A stretch of 64,000 nucleotides of DNA from Opeltia flavorubescens (taxonomy: Eukaryota; Ascomycota; Lecanoromycetes; Teloschistales; Teloschistaceae). The notes beneath the pieces are model-generated. The model saw nothing but the letters and a program-made list of their open reading frames with translations. It was not told the DNA's origin and did not search any database. The first letter of the stretch is position 1. Every line of letters begins with the position of its first letter. Location: positions 1,240,001 through 1,304,000 of the forward strand of contig KE546969.1 in assembly GCA_000442125.1 (NCBI GenBank). Reading direction: 5' to 3'. Positions 1 through 11,570 of this stretch are shown here, piece by piece. A program made the position numbers and the translations under genes.

Positions 1-630
1 TTCCTCAAAACTATTCTCATGTCTATCTTGTACTGCTCCCGAGTGGAGAATCAGGTTACGAAGATGCGTTCTCCCTGCCAATTCTTTCCTACTTGAAGAT
101 TGTTTTCGAAGCCACGCTGGATCTCTATCACTACCAGAAGTGCATGCGCGACGTGATAATGAAATCTCGGAGCTCTCGTCGCTTTCCGCATCAGAAACGA
201 CGAAGTCAGACATATGATCAGATAGTACATCTTCATGCCCTGAAGAGGAATCAGAAATTGGAATATATTTCGCTCGCTTTGCTGGAATTCTGCCTGTCTT
301 TTGTGAATATAATTCTCGATTACTCCGCCTTGGTGACTCCTTTCTGGATGCAAGATTATCTGAACCCGGGAGCGGATTAATTGACCAGTCAACATGACGA
401 GCCTCAAGGAGACTTTGCGCACAGATCTCGTTTGACTTCTTCAGCGGAGATTGATTACTGTCGAGTCCAATCGTGGATGAAGGGTGACTGAACGCTACAG
501 GGCGAGTATCCTGGATAGGACCTGAAGACCGTGGCGGTTGCATCTGGGCTAAATTCTCTATTCTCGTAAGTATTGTCGAGAAGTCTGGTAATTCATCGTC
601 ACTATCCACCAAGGTGTTTAGTTTTGCCAT
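1..630 (-). CDS. 5' part of an acidic, probably nuclear protein (runs off the left edge)
   Basis: An ATG at 630 opens a frame with no stop for exactly 210 codons to the window edge, so the 3' part of the gene lies outside. The protein begins MAKLNTLVDSDDELPDFSTI, is rich in Ser, Asp, Glu, Arg and Lys, and holds acidic clusters such as SDAESDESSE. There is no signal peptide and no recognisable fold in the visible part. Disordered acidic N-termini like this are common in chromatin and DNA-repair proteins; fungal SprT-like/HMG proteins have a similar look, but that is only a guess from memory. Codon pattern and frame length support a real gene; the function is unknown. Confidence 0.6.
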   Translation of the reverse strand, partial: MAKLNTLVDSDDELPDFSTILTRIENLAQMQPPRSSGPIQDTRPVAFSHPSSTIGLDSNQSPLKKSNEICAQSLLEARHVDWSINPLPGSDNLASRKESPRRSNRELYSQKTGRIPAKRAKYIPISDSSSGHEDVLSDHMSDFVVSDAESDESSEISLSRRACTSGSDRDPAWLRKQSSSRKELAGRTHLRNLILHSGAVQDRHENSFEE

Positions 631-997
631 GCTGCTTGTGAGCCGGGAATTTATTGGAGCGTTCACTTTTCCATTTCTGTCAACATATCATACATGGTTG
701 GCAGAGCAACCAGGAAAATTGCCCCAATTTTGCTCAATACGTGTGGCATTTCGTTCGATTCTCAACGACACTGGACAAATCATTAATTGGAATGGTACTA
801 TTTCATTTATTTTGACAATCTGCATGCTAGGTTGACTGTGAAACCCTTGAGGACCTGACAAAATCCATCTATGCGCCCTCCCAAAGAATGAATTGGCTAG
901 GAATATTGTTGCGGTCCGAATCCAAATCTGTCGAAACCCTTCTCGAACGGATTTTGGTAAAACAAGACATCTTTGAAGTTGCGACCATTCTCGAATT
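631..997. other. Spacer between two minus-strand genes
   Basis: This stretch lies between the start of the left-edge gene and the stop of the GH72 gene. It should hold the GH72 3' UTR and the promoter of the left-edge gene. I see no further gene in it. Confidence 0.6.
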
Positions 998-2860
998 TCA
1001 CAAGAAGACCAATCCAGCGCCGACCAATGCAGCAACAGTAACATATGCCCCCATTCGCAATATCCCAACGTTAAAAGCAGGGATAGCTAGCACGCTGGCA
1101 GCTCCAGTACCTGAGCTCGACGAGCCTCCAGAACTTGCAGAGCCTCCGCCAGAGCCTCCGCCAGAGCCTGTACTAGCAGGTGATGGGGCAGATGTTATAC
1201 TACCAGTGCCTGAGTCTCCAGCCTGGCTTACCACCGCTTTACACGTTCCCGCTACTTTGGGCTTTTGCTTCTGAGCGGCACCTTTGAAGTCACATGGATC
1301 GGTGTTCTGCGGGTTGTTCTTAGTCTGGTCCATAAAGAATGCATTGAAGGCCCAGGCGAGTCGCTCTTTCGAATTGCACATTGAATAGGCCCCATACACC
1401 CCGGTAGATCCATTGGCAAGAATGCCACTACAGTAGTCCCCATTGGATGGATCACAGAGGTAATCAAAATTTGTTGTGATAGCCTCGTCGTTAACGGTGG
1501 ACTTGGCCGTACAGTTCAGACTTTGCACCATGCAGTCACAAACGGCGTTATTTGGCGAAGGAGGGAGTGTGGTGTTGGCAGACCATACATTGTCTTGCTT
1601 GGGGCAGGCTTGAGCGCTGTTTGTTGGCGAATATGATGCCATAGCAACTCCCGAAGGTGTTACCTTTGCAATCTGGCTTGATAGCGCGGTGAAGTCTGGG
1701 AGTTTAGTTGCCATGTTATCTGAACCGACGGACACAAGACCTATGTAAAGTAAGCTGAGCTCATATCCAACCGCGCGAGAACAACTGACCGTAGTCGTTG
1801 GTCTCCTGGTAATACATGTAGACGATACCGCCCGACCATACTTTAGTCATGTCCGTGCCGAAGAGCGCAGCAACTTCACTAAATTGTCGCGGTTGCTTGG
1901 TGTTACAGCCATACTCGGCGAAGAATGCTGGTACGTTATAAGACGAGAACTCCTGTGTTCTCTCTTGGTAGTGCGAGTCCTTGTAGCTCGAAGCTCCGCA
2001 CCAGGAGTAGATATTGTAACCCCAGAAATCGATGGCAGAAGCAGCTTCACCACAATTGAAGTAATCAGCGAGCTCTGTCCGCTGATCATCGTCATTTGTG
2101 GCATACCCCACCCCAATGGGACGATATTTCTTCTGGACGATGTAGGCCTTGACATCTCGTACAGCAGCCTTGACGAATGCACTGGCTTCCGTGTTGTTTG
2201 CGGCATTCGTCACTTCGTTCCCAGCGAAGAAACCAAGAGTATTCGAATACTTCATCATATTATCAACCACTGCTGTGTATCGGCTATAGATTGGCTGATT
2301 CCACTGGGGCGTATCGCGGTTGATGGAGTTCTTGGGCTCGCCCAAGTCTGCAATTACATAGATACCGACATCGGACAGCAACTGCATGCACTGATCATGG
2401 TTTGCGGTTGGGTCCAATGCATAAACTCGGACGGTGTTTGTTCGAAGCTGGGTCAAGAGAGGGACGTCTCGAGCGCAGGCCTTCGCGTCGGCGAGAGGAT
2501 CTGTATAAGTGTTGCCGCCACTGATGGTGCCATTGCTAGAGTAGTCCTCTATCTTCCCATCAGCACTCGTGTTTCAAGCTGAACTTCTTCGTAGCTTACT
2601 CTGGTAAGCTACTCCTCTGATGAAACTGCAGGATGTCAGTTTCCTGTCACACAACGTAGGAATCTGATGGCGGCTCACAACTCAGTTCCATTGGTCTTAT
2701 AGAAGAACTTGGAACCCTAATACGAGATTGCAACTTAGCTCGGTCCATAGGGACACCATCTGCGCATTGAACACACCTTGATCACGATGGGGTCAACGTC
2801 CGCGGCGGTACAAGCAGCTACCAGAGTTGCCGCCGCAGCGAGTGTCGATGCAAGTCTCAT
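998..2860 (-). CDS. GPI-anchored 1,3-beta-glucanosyltransferase, GH72 with CBM43 (GEL/GAS family)
   Basis: Exons 2860-2777, 2716-2679, 2625-2600, 2548-1790 and 1740-998 give 549 aa. The enzyme cuts a beta-1,3-glucan chain and transfers the new end to another chain, elongating cell-wall glucan outside the plasma membrane. Visible parts in order: signal peptide (about 1-19), GH72 domain (about 20-330) with the acid/base Glu161 in GNEV and the nucleophile Glu261 in FAEYG, a Cys-rich X8/CBM43 module (about 375-465, motif CDCMVQ), a Ser/Gly-rich linker and a hydrophobic tail after a small-residue site, typical of GPI attachment. The first three coding exons are tiny; their phases join exactly. It is divergent from the glucan synthase gene. 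From memory the CBM43-bearing members resemble Aspergillus Gel3/Gel4/Gel7; I cannot choose between them. Confidence 0.95.
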
Positions 2861-5044
2861 TCTGTCCCTTATAATTATTTAGAATGTCGTAGGGGCCTGG
2901 TAGTCTTTCTTAGCGGACGAGATTGGTGATGTCGGAAGTCGACACTGATGTCTGGAATAACGAGGGGCTTGATTAGGAAGCCGCGACGTGAATCACGACT
3001 TCCTACTTGACAATGAAAGTAAACAAGAAGACTGCTTGCAGGCAACGTGACGGTGAACGAAAGTGGTGAAAGTGAATTAAGGATGGCAAGAGGGAAAATT
3101 TATTAGAGATGTTGTGTGAAGACTGTTCTCTAGCAATTGTTAAAACTGGACTTCCGAGTCAGACGGCGCGGTATGCCATGCAACAAATACTTGCCACACC
3201 AATAGGATTTGTGTCTCACCAATCTGAGAGGGGCAGAGGACGCGCAACACTCGTCACGTGCATTGGAGATCTATGAGAGCGACTTTTTTCTTAATGTTCA
3301 ATCTCATTATATCCATGTACAATATCTATCATACTGTCCACAGTATACACCAGGGCGGCTCCAGAGACTGATGATCAAAGGTTGATATCAAAGCCAAGCG
3401 TCTAGAGCGGAAGTGCGAAGCTTGTTGAGCTTGTTTTCATGCGAGAAAAAGGGGATCAGGCATGCTGGATGCTCCGGAGGGCTGACATATGTGTACACAA
3501 CAGTACACGTTTCATTACAGTGATGACCCTCGTAATTTTTGCGACCTTCTAATCGCCCCCTTTTCCCAAGCTTCGCAGCCAATAGATATCAACGGCCACG
3601 ACGATCCGTTGACTGCCGCAGCCAAAGATACTCAACCAGGGGGTTTAGTGCGCAACTAACCCACTTTGCCACCCCGTCACTTGCTATTTTTACATGCTCT
3701 CCGGAAATTGTTGCAATTCCTTCGAGGGGCACTTGATATGATCATTGCTTGTCTATCCTAATATGGTTTTGTATCGAAAGTAGATCTCTCGTCACCGAGG
3801 GAAACAGGGCATAGATTGACACGACAGTCAACCTCACAGATTTTTCTACTCTTGTACACTGTGCGCCAAAATGCCCGAAATAACTCTGGTGACACGACTC
3901 AAGGATCACCGAGTATTCCGGTTTGATGTGTTGCAAGATTGCATGGATTCGATGTCCTAACGGCCTGAATGTCGTAGATCCGGAAGGCCCGCATACAGTG
4001 TATCTTACTTCTAGGTTATCTGAAAATTGATTTCGAGACCCTCCCGACCAGTGAAGAATATCTTTAGAGACGATAAACTGTCCGTAATGTCGAAATGAGA
4101 ACAGAGCAGATATTGAACATGACGTTATTCTATGGACATGCTGTTGCAAGTCTAGATTTTTGTCCGCTCATTAAATAGAATACAGCATGGGAGCAGCAAT
4201 TGAAGAAGCATTAACGCTGCTAAGATGAGCATGAATGGGTATGAACCTACGATAATCAATACAGGTAGAGTGGGGTCGCCGTGCCAGGTCGTAGGAGCCA
4301 CACGTATTATATACGGGATGCGGGTATTCAATACATGTAGATTGGAACAAGTGTGGAAATGCCGCTGGAAATGTGGGTACCAACTTGCCTCATCTCTCCC
4401 TTTTTCACTTTTACCCCTTCACCCACCTACATCCTCCACGTCTCTCGTTATTTGCAGCTCTTCGACGGCACTGTCTCTTCTCGCTGTTGACGATACTGTT
4501 CGCTCACTCGAGGCTGTCGGTCTTTTCTCTGTTGTCGAGGCCATTGGGGCTTGTTGTGATCCGTTGGTAGCGATACCGAACACTGGTATCGCGGAGCAAC
4601 TGCGCCGTCAACAAAATCCAGCCGCTCTTTCTCTCATCATATTTTTTCCCTTCACCAATTCGCAGCATATTGATCCATCAGCTCTAGACTATCACTCAGG
4701 CTCGTTTCAGTAAATATCCAGGGCTACGACACGTGCATTGATAGGCTTGAGAGATTTCAAGCTTGTGTACCAAACCTAATATAGTCAACATTTTCCCACC
4801 CAAACATTGACATCGCGACAAAGCAAGACAAATCCTACGTGGTACCATCAGAAGATCAGCAGAAGTTAGTCGATGGAAGGACAGTAAAGTAAGTCATGTT
4901 TTCGCTTTCTTTCGGAGCACAACTCGGCCCCTCAATCTGCAACCATTGTCTATATTCCAAATCATCATCAGACTCTCCGACTTTTTCGAAGGCCGCTGGC
5001 TTACAATATGTCAAGGTTCACAGAGTTTTCATAATCTCTTCATC
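2861..5044. promoter_or_regulatory. Divergent promoter region between the GH72 gene and FKS1
   Basis: About 2.2 kb separate two head-to-head cell-wall genes. No convincing coding frame is present: frames at 3742-4149 and 4225-4713 lack family resemblance and splice continuity. A pyrimidine-rich tract at about 4385-4480 and a second near 4920-4990 look like the CT-rich core promoter/transcription start region of filamentous fungi and belong to FKS1. Confidence 0.6.
4889..5023 (+). other. Predicted intron in the 5' UTR of FKS1
   Basis: A strong donor (GTAAGTC at 4889) and an acceptor (TTCACAG ending at 5023) frame 135 nt just upstream of the FKS1 start at 5045. Splicing would remove the upstream ATGs at 4896 and 5008; the latter is followed by TCAAGG and is out of frame with the start. 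This is inference from splice signals only. Confidence 0.4.
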
Positions 5045-8000
5045 ATGTCTGGACATCCTCAAGGTGGCCAATATGATGATGGCTACAGCCATCATCCCCA
5101 AGCAACAGATTCCTATTACCAGGATGACCACAATCAAGGCTACTATGATCAGCAACAAGACTATTCCCATCAACAGCATGGTGGGCAGCACCAGGACTTC
5201 GCGCAGCATAATGGGGCAGGCGGTTACTACGACGAAGCGTGAGTCAAGCAGCTGTTACCACGCGCGAAGACTCTTCTAACATACCTCAGTGGCTACTACA
5301 ATGCAGATGCCAACAATCCATACCAACAAGATGGTGGATATTACGATGGCCAGCAACAAGGCTACCACGATGAGTATTACAATGATCAGTACTATGACCA
5401 AGGTACACCTGCTGCTGGCCAGCATCAACAATACAGCCATGGCGGCTACGGCGCAAAACCTCGTCGACGAGGACATGATTCTGAAGAAGACTCAGAGACT
5501 TTTTCCGACTTTACTATGAGATCTGACATGGCTCGGGCGACGGATATGGATTATTACGGCCGAGGAGATGCTTACAATAGCTACAATGATGGATCCGGTG
5601 GCGGTCGGGGCTATCGCCCTCCATCGTCTCAAATCTCTTACGGTGGAAATCGATCGTCTGGCGCATCAACACCTATTTATGGTATGGACTACGGCAATGC
5701 TCTTCCTGCAGGCCAACGCTCCCGGGAACCCTATCCGGCATGGACATCGGATGCCCAAATCCCCGTTTCCAAAGAAGAGGTTGAGGATATCTTCCTTGAT
5801 TTGACCGCGAAATTTGGTTTCCAGAGAGATAGTATGAGAAACATGTACGATCACCTTATGACCCTGCTAGATTCGCGAGCTTCTCGTATGACACCGAACC
5901 AAGCCCTCTTGTCGCTGCACGCAGATTATATTGGTGGAGACAACGCCAATTACCGTCGATGGTACTTCGCCGCTCATCTTGATTTGGATGATGCCGTCGG
6001 TTTTGCCAACATGAAGCTCGGAAAGGCTAACCGAAGAACCCGCAAAGCTCGAAAGGCAGCGAAGAAGAAGGCAACCCAAGATGAAAACCACAATGAAGAT
6101 CAAACCCTTGAAAGCCTCGAAGGTGACAACAGTCTTGAAGCTGCTGAATACCGTTGGAAGTCTCGCATGAATCGTATGTCGCAACATGATCGTGTTCGGC
6201 AGCTTGCTTTATACCTTTTATGTTGGGGTGAGGCCAATCAAGTTCGATTCATGCCCGAGGCCTTGTGCTTCATCTTCAAGTGCGCCTCGGATTATCTCGT
6301 TTCTCCTGAATGTCAGAACCGTGTCGAGCCTGTGGAAGAGTTCACGTACCTCAACGACGTTATTACACCGTTATACCAGTACTGTCGCGATCAAGGATAC
6401 GAAATACAAGATGGCAAATATGTCCGTAGAGAACGTGACCATGTCCATGTTGTTGGTTACGACGACATCAATCAGCTTTTCTGGTATCCTGAGGGTATAG
6501 AACGTATTGTCATGGAAGACAAGTCGCGAATCGTTGATCTACCTCCTGCCCAACGGTACCTGAAACTCCGCGAAGTGGCCTGGAAAAAAGTCTTTTTCAA
6601 GACCTACAAGGAGACTCGCTCATGGTTCCATATATTCGTCAATTTCAACCGCATCTGGGTCATTCACGTCAGTATATTCTGGTTTTACACCGCCTTCAAC
6701 TCCCCAACCTTTTACACTCCCCATTTTGAGCAGCAAATGGGAACGAAACCGAAGGGAGCAGCCCAGTGGTCTGCAGTTGCTCTCGGTGGCACCGTAGCCT
6801 CAGCCCTCATGCTCATAGCGAGTATCACGGAGTGGGCCTATGTCCCCCGACGGTGGGCGGGTGCACAACATCTTACCAAACGCTTGTTCTTCATCCTTGG
6901 TGTCTTCGTCATCAATATCGCGCCGTCGGTGTATATCTTTGGGATACCCGGTGGACAAGGCAAAATCGGCAAAATCCTCGGTGTAGTTCAATTCCTCGTT
7001 GCCCTGGCCACCTTTTTCTTCTTCAGTATCATGCCCCTTGGCGGTCTCTTCGGAAGCTACATGAAGAAGAATTCGCGGCAATTTGTTGCGAGTCAAACTT
7101 TCACGGCTAGTTGGCCACGACTTCAGGGCAACGACATGTGGATGTCATACGGCTTGTGGTTCCTGGTTTTCCTCTTCAAATTCGTGGAGTCTTATTTCTT
7201 CCTGACACTGTCTTTACGTGACCCTATCGCGATCTTATCGGAGATGAGGATCCGAAATTGTCAGGGAGACAAGATTATTGGAACGATCTTGTGCAAGCAA
7301 CAACCAAGGATTCTCCTGGGCATCATGATGGTTACTGACCTATGCCTCTTTTTCCTCGATACATACCTTTGGTATATCATCTGGAACACCGTCTTTTCAG
7401 TTGCTCGCTCATTCTATCTCGGTGTCTCGATATGGACTCCCTGGAGAAACATCTTCTCTCGCCTCCCAAAACGTATATACTCAAAGGTCCTGGCCACGAC
7501 TGACATGGAGATTAAATATAAGCCAAAAGTCTTGATATCCCAGATCTGGAACGCCATAGTCATTTCCATGTATCGAGAGCATCTTCTGGCTATCGATCAT
7601 GTCCAGAAACTGCTTTATCATCAAGTACCCTCCGAGCAAGAAGGAAAGCGGACCCTTCGCGCGCCAACTTTCTTTGTATCACAAGAAGATCATTCCTTCA
7701 AGACCGAGTTCTTCCCTACGCAAAGCGAAGCAGAGCGCCGAATCTCGTTCTTCGCTCAATCACTGTCCACTCCGATTCCAGAGCCATTGCCTGTGGACAA
7801 TATGCCAACGTTCACCGTCCTTATTCCCCATTATTCTGAAAAGATACTTCTCTCTCTTCGCGAGATCATTCGCGAGGACGAGCCGTATTCACGAGTGACC
7901 CTCCTGGAGTATCTGAAGCAGCTCCATCCACATGAGTGGGACTGTTTCGTCAAGGATACCAAAATCCTGGCAGACGAGACTTCACAATTCAACGGTGATT

Positions 8001-10982
8001 ATGAGAAGAATGAAAAGGACACAGCTAAGAGTAAGATCGACGATCTTCCGTTCTACTGCATCGGTTTCAAGTCTGCAGCACCTGAGTATACCCTACGTAC
8101 CAGAATTTGGGCATCTCTCCGCTCTCAAACCCTTTACAGAACCATCTCCGGGTTTATGAACTACAGCCGAGCTATCAAATTATTGTACAGGGTCGAAAAT
8201 CCTGAAGTTGTTCAAATGTTCGGTGGTAACTCGGACAAACTTGAACGTGAGTTGGAGCGTATGGCGCGACGCAAGTTCAAGATTGTCGTTTCAATGCAAC
8301 GTTATGCCAAATTCAACAAGGAAGAGCGCGAGAATACAGAGTTCCTTCTCAGGGCATATCCCGACCTTCAGATTGCGTATCTAGATGAAGAGCCACCTCT
8401 TAATGAGGGAGATGAACCTCGCTTGTATTCGGCGTTGATTGATGGGCATTCTGAGCTTATGGACAATGGCATGCGCCGACCTAAATTCCGTATCCAGCTT
8501 TCCGGCAATCCTATCCTTGGTGACGGAAAGTCGGATAACCAGAATCACTCAATCATCTTCTACCGAGGGGAGTATATTCAACTGATTGATGCGAATCAGG
8601 ACAACTATCTCGAGGAATGTCTCAAGATCCGAAGCGTTCTTGCCGAATTCGAAGAAATGACCACTGACAATGTCTCTCCCTACACACCGGGGCTCCCTCC
8701 TGACAAGACGGCACCTGTTGCCATCCTTGGTGCCCGAGAATACATCTTCTCCGAGAATATCGGTATTCTGGGTGACGTTGCCGCAGGCAAAGAGCAAACA
8801 TTCGGCACTCTCTTTGCTCGCACGTTGGCACAAATTGGCGGCAAACTACACTATGGTCATCCTGATTTTCTCAACGGTATTTTCATGACGACTCGTGGGG
8901 GCGTCTCGAAAGCTCAGAAAGGTCTACACTTGAACGAAGATATCTACGCTGGTATGAATGCTCTCCTACGTGGAGGACGGATCAAGCACTGCGAGTATTA
9001 CCAGTGCGGCAAAGGTCGTGATCTTGGATTTGGCTCAATCTTGAACTTCACCACAAAGATCGGCACTGGAATGGGAGAACAGATGTTGTCCAGGGAGTAC
9101 TATTATCTCGGTACGCAGTTGCCGTTGGATCGATTCCTGTCGTTCTTTTATGCCCATCCTGGATTTCATATCAACAACCTTCTTATTGTCCTTTCCGTCC
9201 AGCTCTTCATGATCTGTCTCATCAACCTCGGAGCCCTTCACCATGAGACTATCATCTGCGACTATAACCCGCAAAAACCTAAGACGGATCGACTGTTCCC
9301 AACCGGATGCGCCAACCTTACCCCAATTATGGATTGGGTTTTCCGCTGCTGTCTATCAATATTCATCGTCTTCTTCATCTCTTTCGTGCCGCTAGTCCTT
9401 CAGGAACTCACTGAGAGAGGCTTCTGGCGTGCAGCCACACGCTTGGGAAAGCATTTTGGATCCCTCTCACCACTCTTCGAGGTGTTTGTCTGCCAGATCT
9501 ATGCCAATTCTATTAGCCAGGATCTTTCATACGGAGGAGCGCGCTACATTGGCACTGGCCGAGGCTTCGCCACAGCTCGCATTCCCTTCGGTGTCCTGTA
9601 TTCAAGGTTCGCTGGACCGTCGATCTATGTGGGCTCACGGATGTTGATGATGTTGTTGTTTGCGACTATGACCGTCTGGGGCTACTGGCTGCTCTACTTC
9701 TGGGTCTCGCTCCTTGCTTTCTGTATTTCGCCGTTCCTATTCAACCCACATCAATTCTCGTGGAATGACTTTTTCATCGATTACCGCGACTTCCTCCGTT
9801 GGCTCTCCCGCGGCAATTCGAGATCACACGCCTCGTCGTGGATTGCTTTCTGCCGTTTATCTAGGACTCGCATTACCGGGTACAAGCGTAAAGCGCTCGG
9901 CGAACCATCCTCGAAGCTCTCCACCGACGTTCCGCGAGCACATTTCACGAATATTTTCTTCTCGGAGATCATCAGTCCTTTGTTATTGGTTGCCGTGACT
10001 CTGATCCCATACCTGTACATCAATGCTCTTACTGGAGTAACAAAGGACGGGAATCCCAAGACAAAGATTGAAGCCACCAATTCCTTGATCCGTGTGGCTG
10101 CAGTTGCTTTCGCGCCTATCGCTATTAACGCCGGAGTCCTGGCTGGTCTTTTCGGTATGGCATGCTGTATGGGTCCAGTGCTCAGCATGTGCTGCAAGAA
10201 GTTTGGACCCGTCCTGGCTGCAATAGCCCATGGAATAGCTGTCATCATGCTCTTAGCCTTCTTCGAGGTGATGTTCTTTCTCGAAGGATGGTCGTTCTCC
10301 AAAGCACTACTGGGCATGATTGCGGTGGTTGCACTCCAGCGATTCATTTACAAGCTGATCATTGCACTGGCATTGACACGTGAGTTCAAAGGTGATGGCT
10401 CAAACATTGCCTGGTGGAACGGCAAATGGTACGCTATGGGTTGGCACTCGGTCTCCCAGCCAGGGCGTGAATTCCTCTGCAAGATCACCGAGCTTGGCAT
10501 GTTTGCTGCCGACTTCATCCTCGGGCACATCCTTCTCTTCCTCATGTTCCCGGCAATCTGTATTCCTTACATCGATAAAGCCCATTCAGTAATGCTCTTT
10601 TGGTTGCGACCTAGGTATGTCTGATCTTCTGAGCCGATCGTATCTCCTTCTTGCTGACTTATCTAGTCGTCAAATCCGGCCCCCGATTTACTCAATCAAG
10701 CAATCGAAGTTGCGGAAACGTAGAGTCATCCGTTTCGCAACATTGTACTTCCTCATGCTGATCATTTTTGTCGCCCTTCTCGCTGGCCCCCTTGTTGTGG
10801 CTCGGTTAAAGATCACCCTTCCGGATATTCCGATGCAGCTCCTTCAGCCCACTGGCCTGAACAATAATGATACCAGCATGTCGCTCACTGGAAGAGTAAA
10901 GCATGGTGGAACTGGTGCCGCTAGCCAGACTGGTGCTGCGTCCTCCACCGCTGCTGCGGGAACGCTGAGATTGAGATTTTGA
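5045..10982 (+). CDS. fks1: 1,3-beta-glucan synthase catalytic subunit (GT48)
   Basis: Exons 5045-5238, 5290-10614 and 10667-10982 give 1944 aa, normal for fungal Fks1 (about 1900). The plasma-membrane enzyme polymerises UDP-glucose into beta-1,3-glucan under Rho1 control and is the echinocandin target. The start MSGHPQGG opens a Gln/Tyr/Gly/Asp-rich cytosolic head, followed by the FKS1 N-terminal domain (about 210-330), a first block of membrane segments (about 460-790), the large cytosolic glycosyltransferase region (about 880-1360) and a C-terminal membrane block. Echinocandin hot spot 1 reads FLTLSLRDP (702-710), hot spot 2 DWVFRCCL (1413-1420). The last exon adds a basic region, a membrane helix and a Ser/Thr/Gly-rich tail. 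Both introns have GT-AG borders and keep phase. Neighbours are other glucan-wall genes. Confidence 0.98.
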
Positions 10983-11570
10983 AGTGGGAGGATAAGCGAA
11001 CGGAACTTAGCATTGTACAGAATTCTCGAATCGAAATGTCCAAGCCCGTATATGCGGCTGGGATACAGTAATGACTTGCATATGGAACACACGTAACCAG
11101 CTTTCCCAGGACGGAAACAAGGCGCATGGGATAGACGTCGTCTTTCGCTCGTTCGATTCTGTGGCACAATCATGTACTTCTCTTAAGCAGTAGCTTTAGC
11201 ATTGGACCTTTCAAATAGTGGATAAATGCGGAAGTAGTTAATGAGATCCGACTTATCCTTTGACATCGCGATACCAGAGCTCTTGTGTTAATAAAGCATT
11301 TTGCAATTAGTATTCGGGATCACAGCCGGTGTCGTGGCCGCAATTTAGCTCCGATACGTGTATTAAGAGCCAAGACAATAATGCGGACAAGGGTTAATTT
11401 ATTCGCGTTATGTATAGGCTCATAAGCCACGATTCGTTTTCTAGAAAATTACTTGTTGTCTACCAAGATTCTGATTCTGAGACGAACGTTAAAGAACGCG
11501 CGATATAGAGATTCGACTTGATTATTATTCCACTCTGATCTACACTCATGCTCCTTCCATCAAACTTGCG
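10983..11570. other. Spacer between FKS1 and LCB1
   Basis: The two genes point the same way. This 588-bp AT-richer stretch should hold the FKS1 3' end and the LCB1 promoter. No coding frame or RNA gene was seen. Confidence 0.6.

Noticed and set aside
1884-2582. A 232-codon plus-strand frame
   Set aside because: It is the antisense shadow of the GH72 gene.
3742-4149. A 135-codon minus-strand frame between the GH72 gene and FKS1
   Set aside because: No domain, low-complexity mixture of residues, no splice partner; likely chance in a long promoter region.
4225-4713. A 162-codon frame upstream of FKS1
   Set aside because: It has no recognisable family, codes through the CT-rich promoter, and ends without splice continuity to FKS1.
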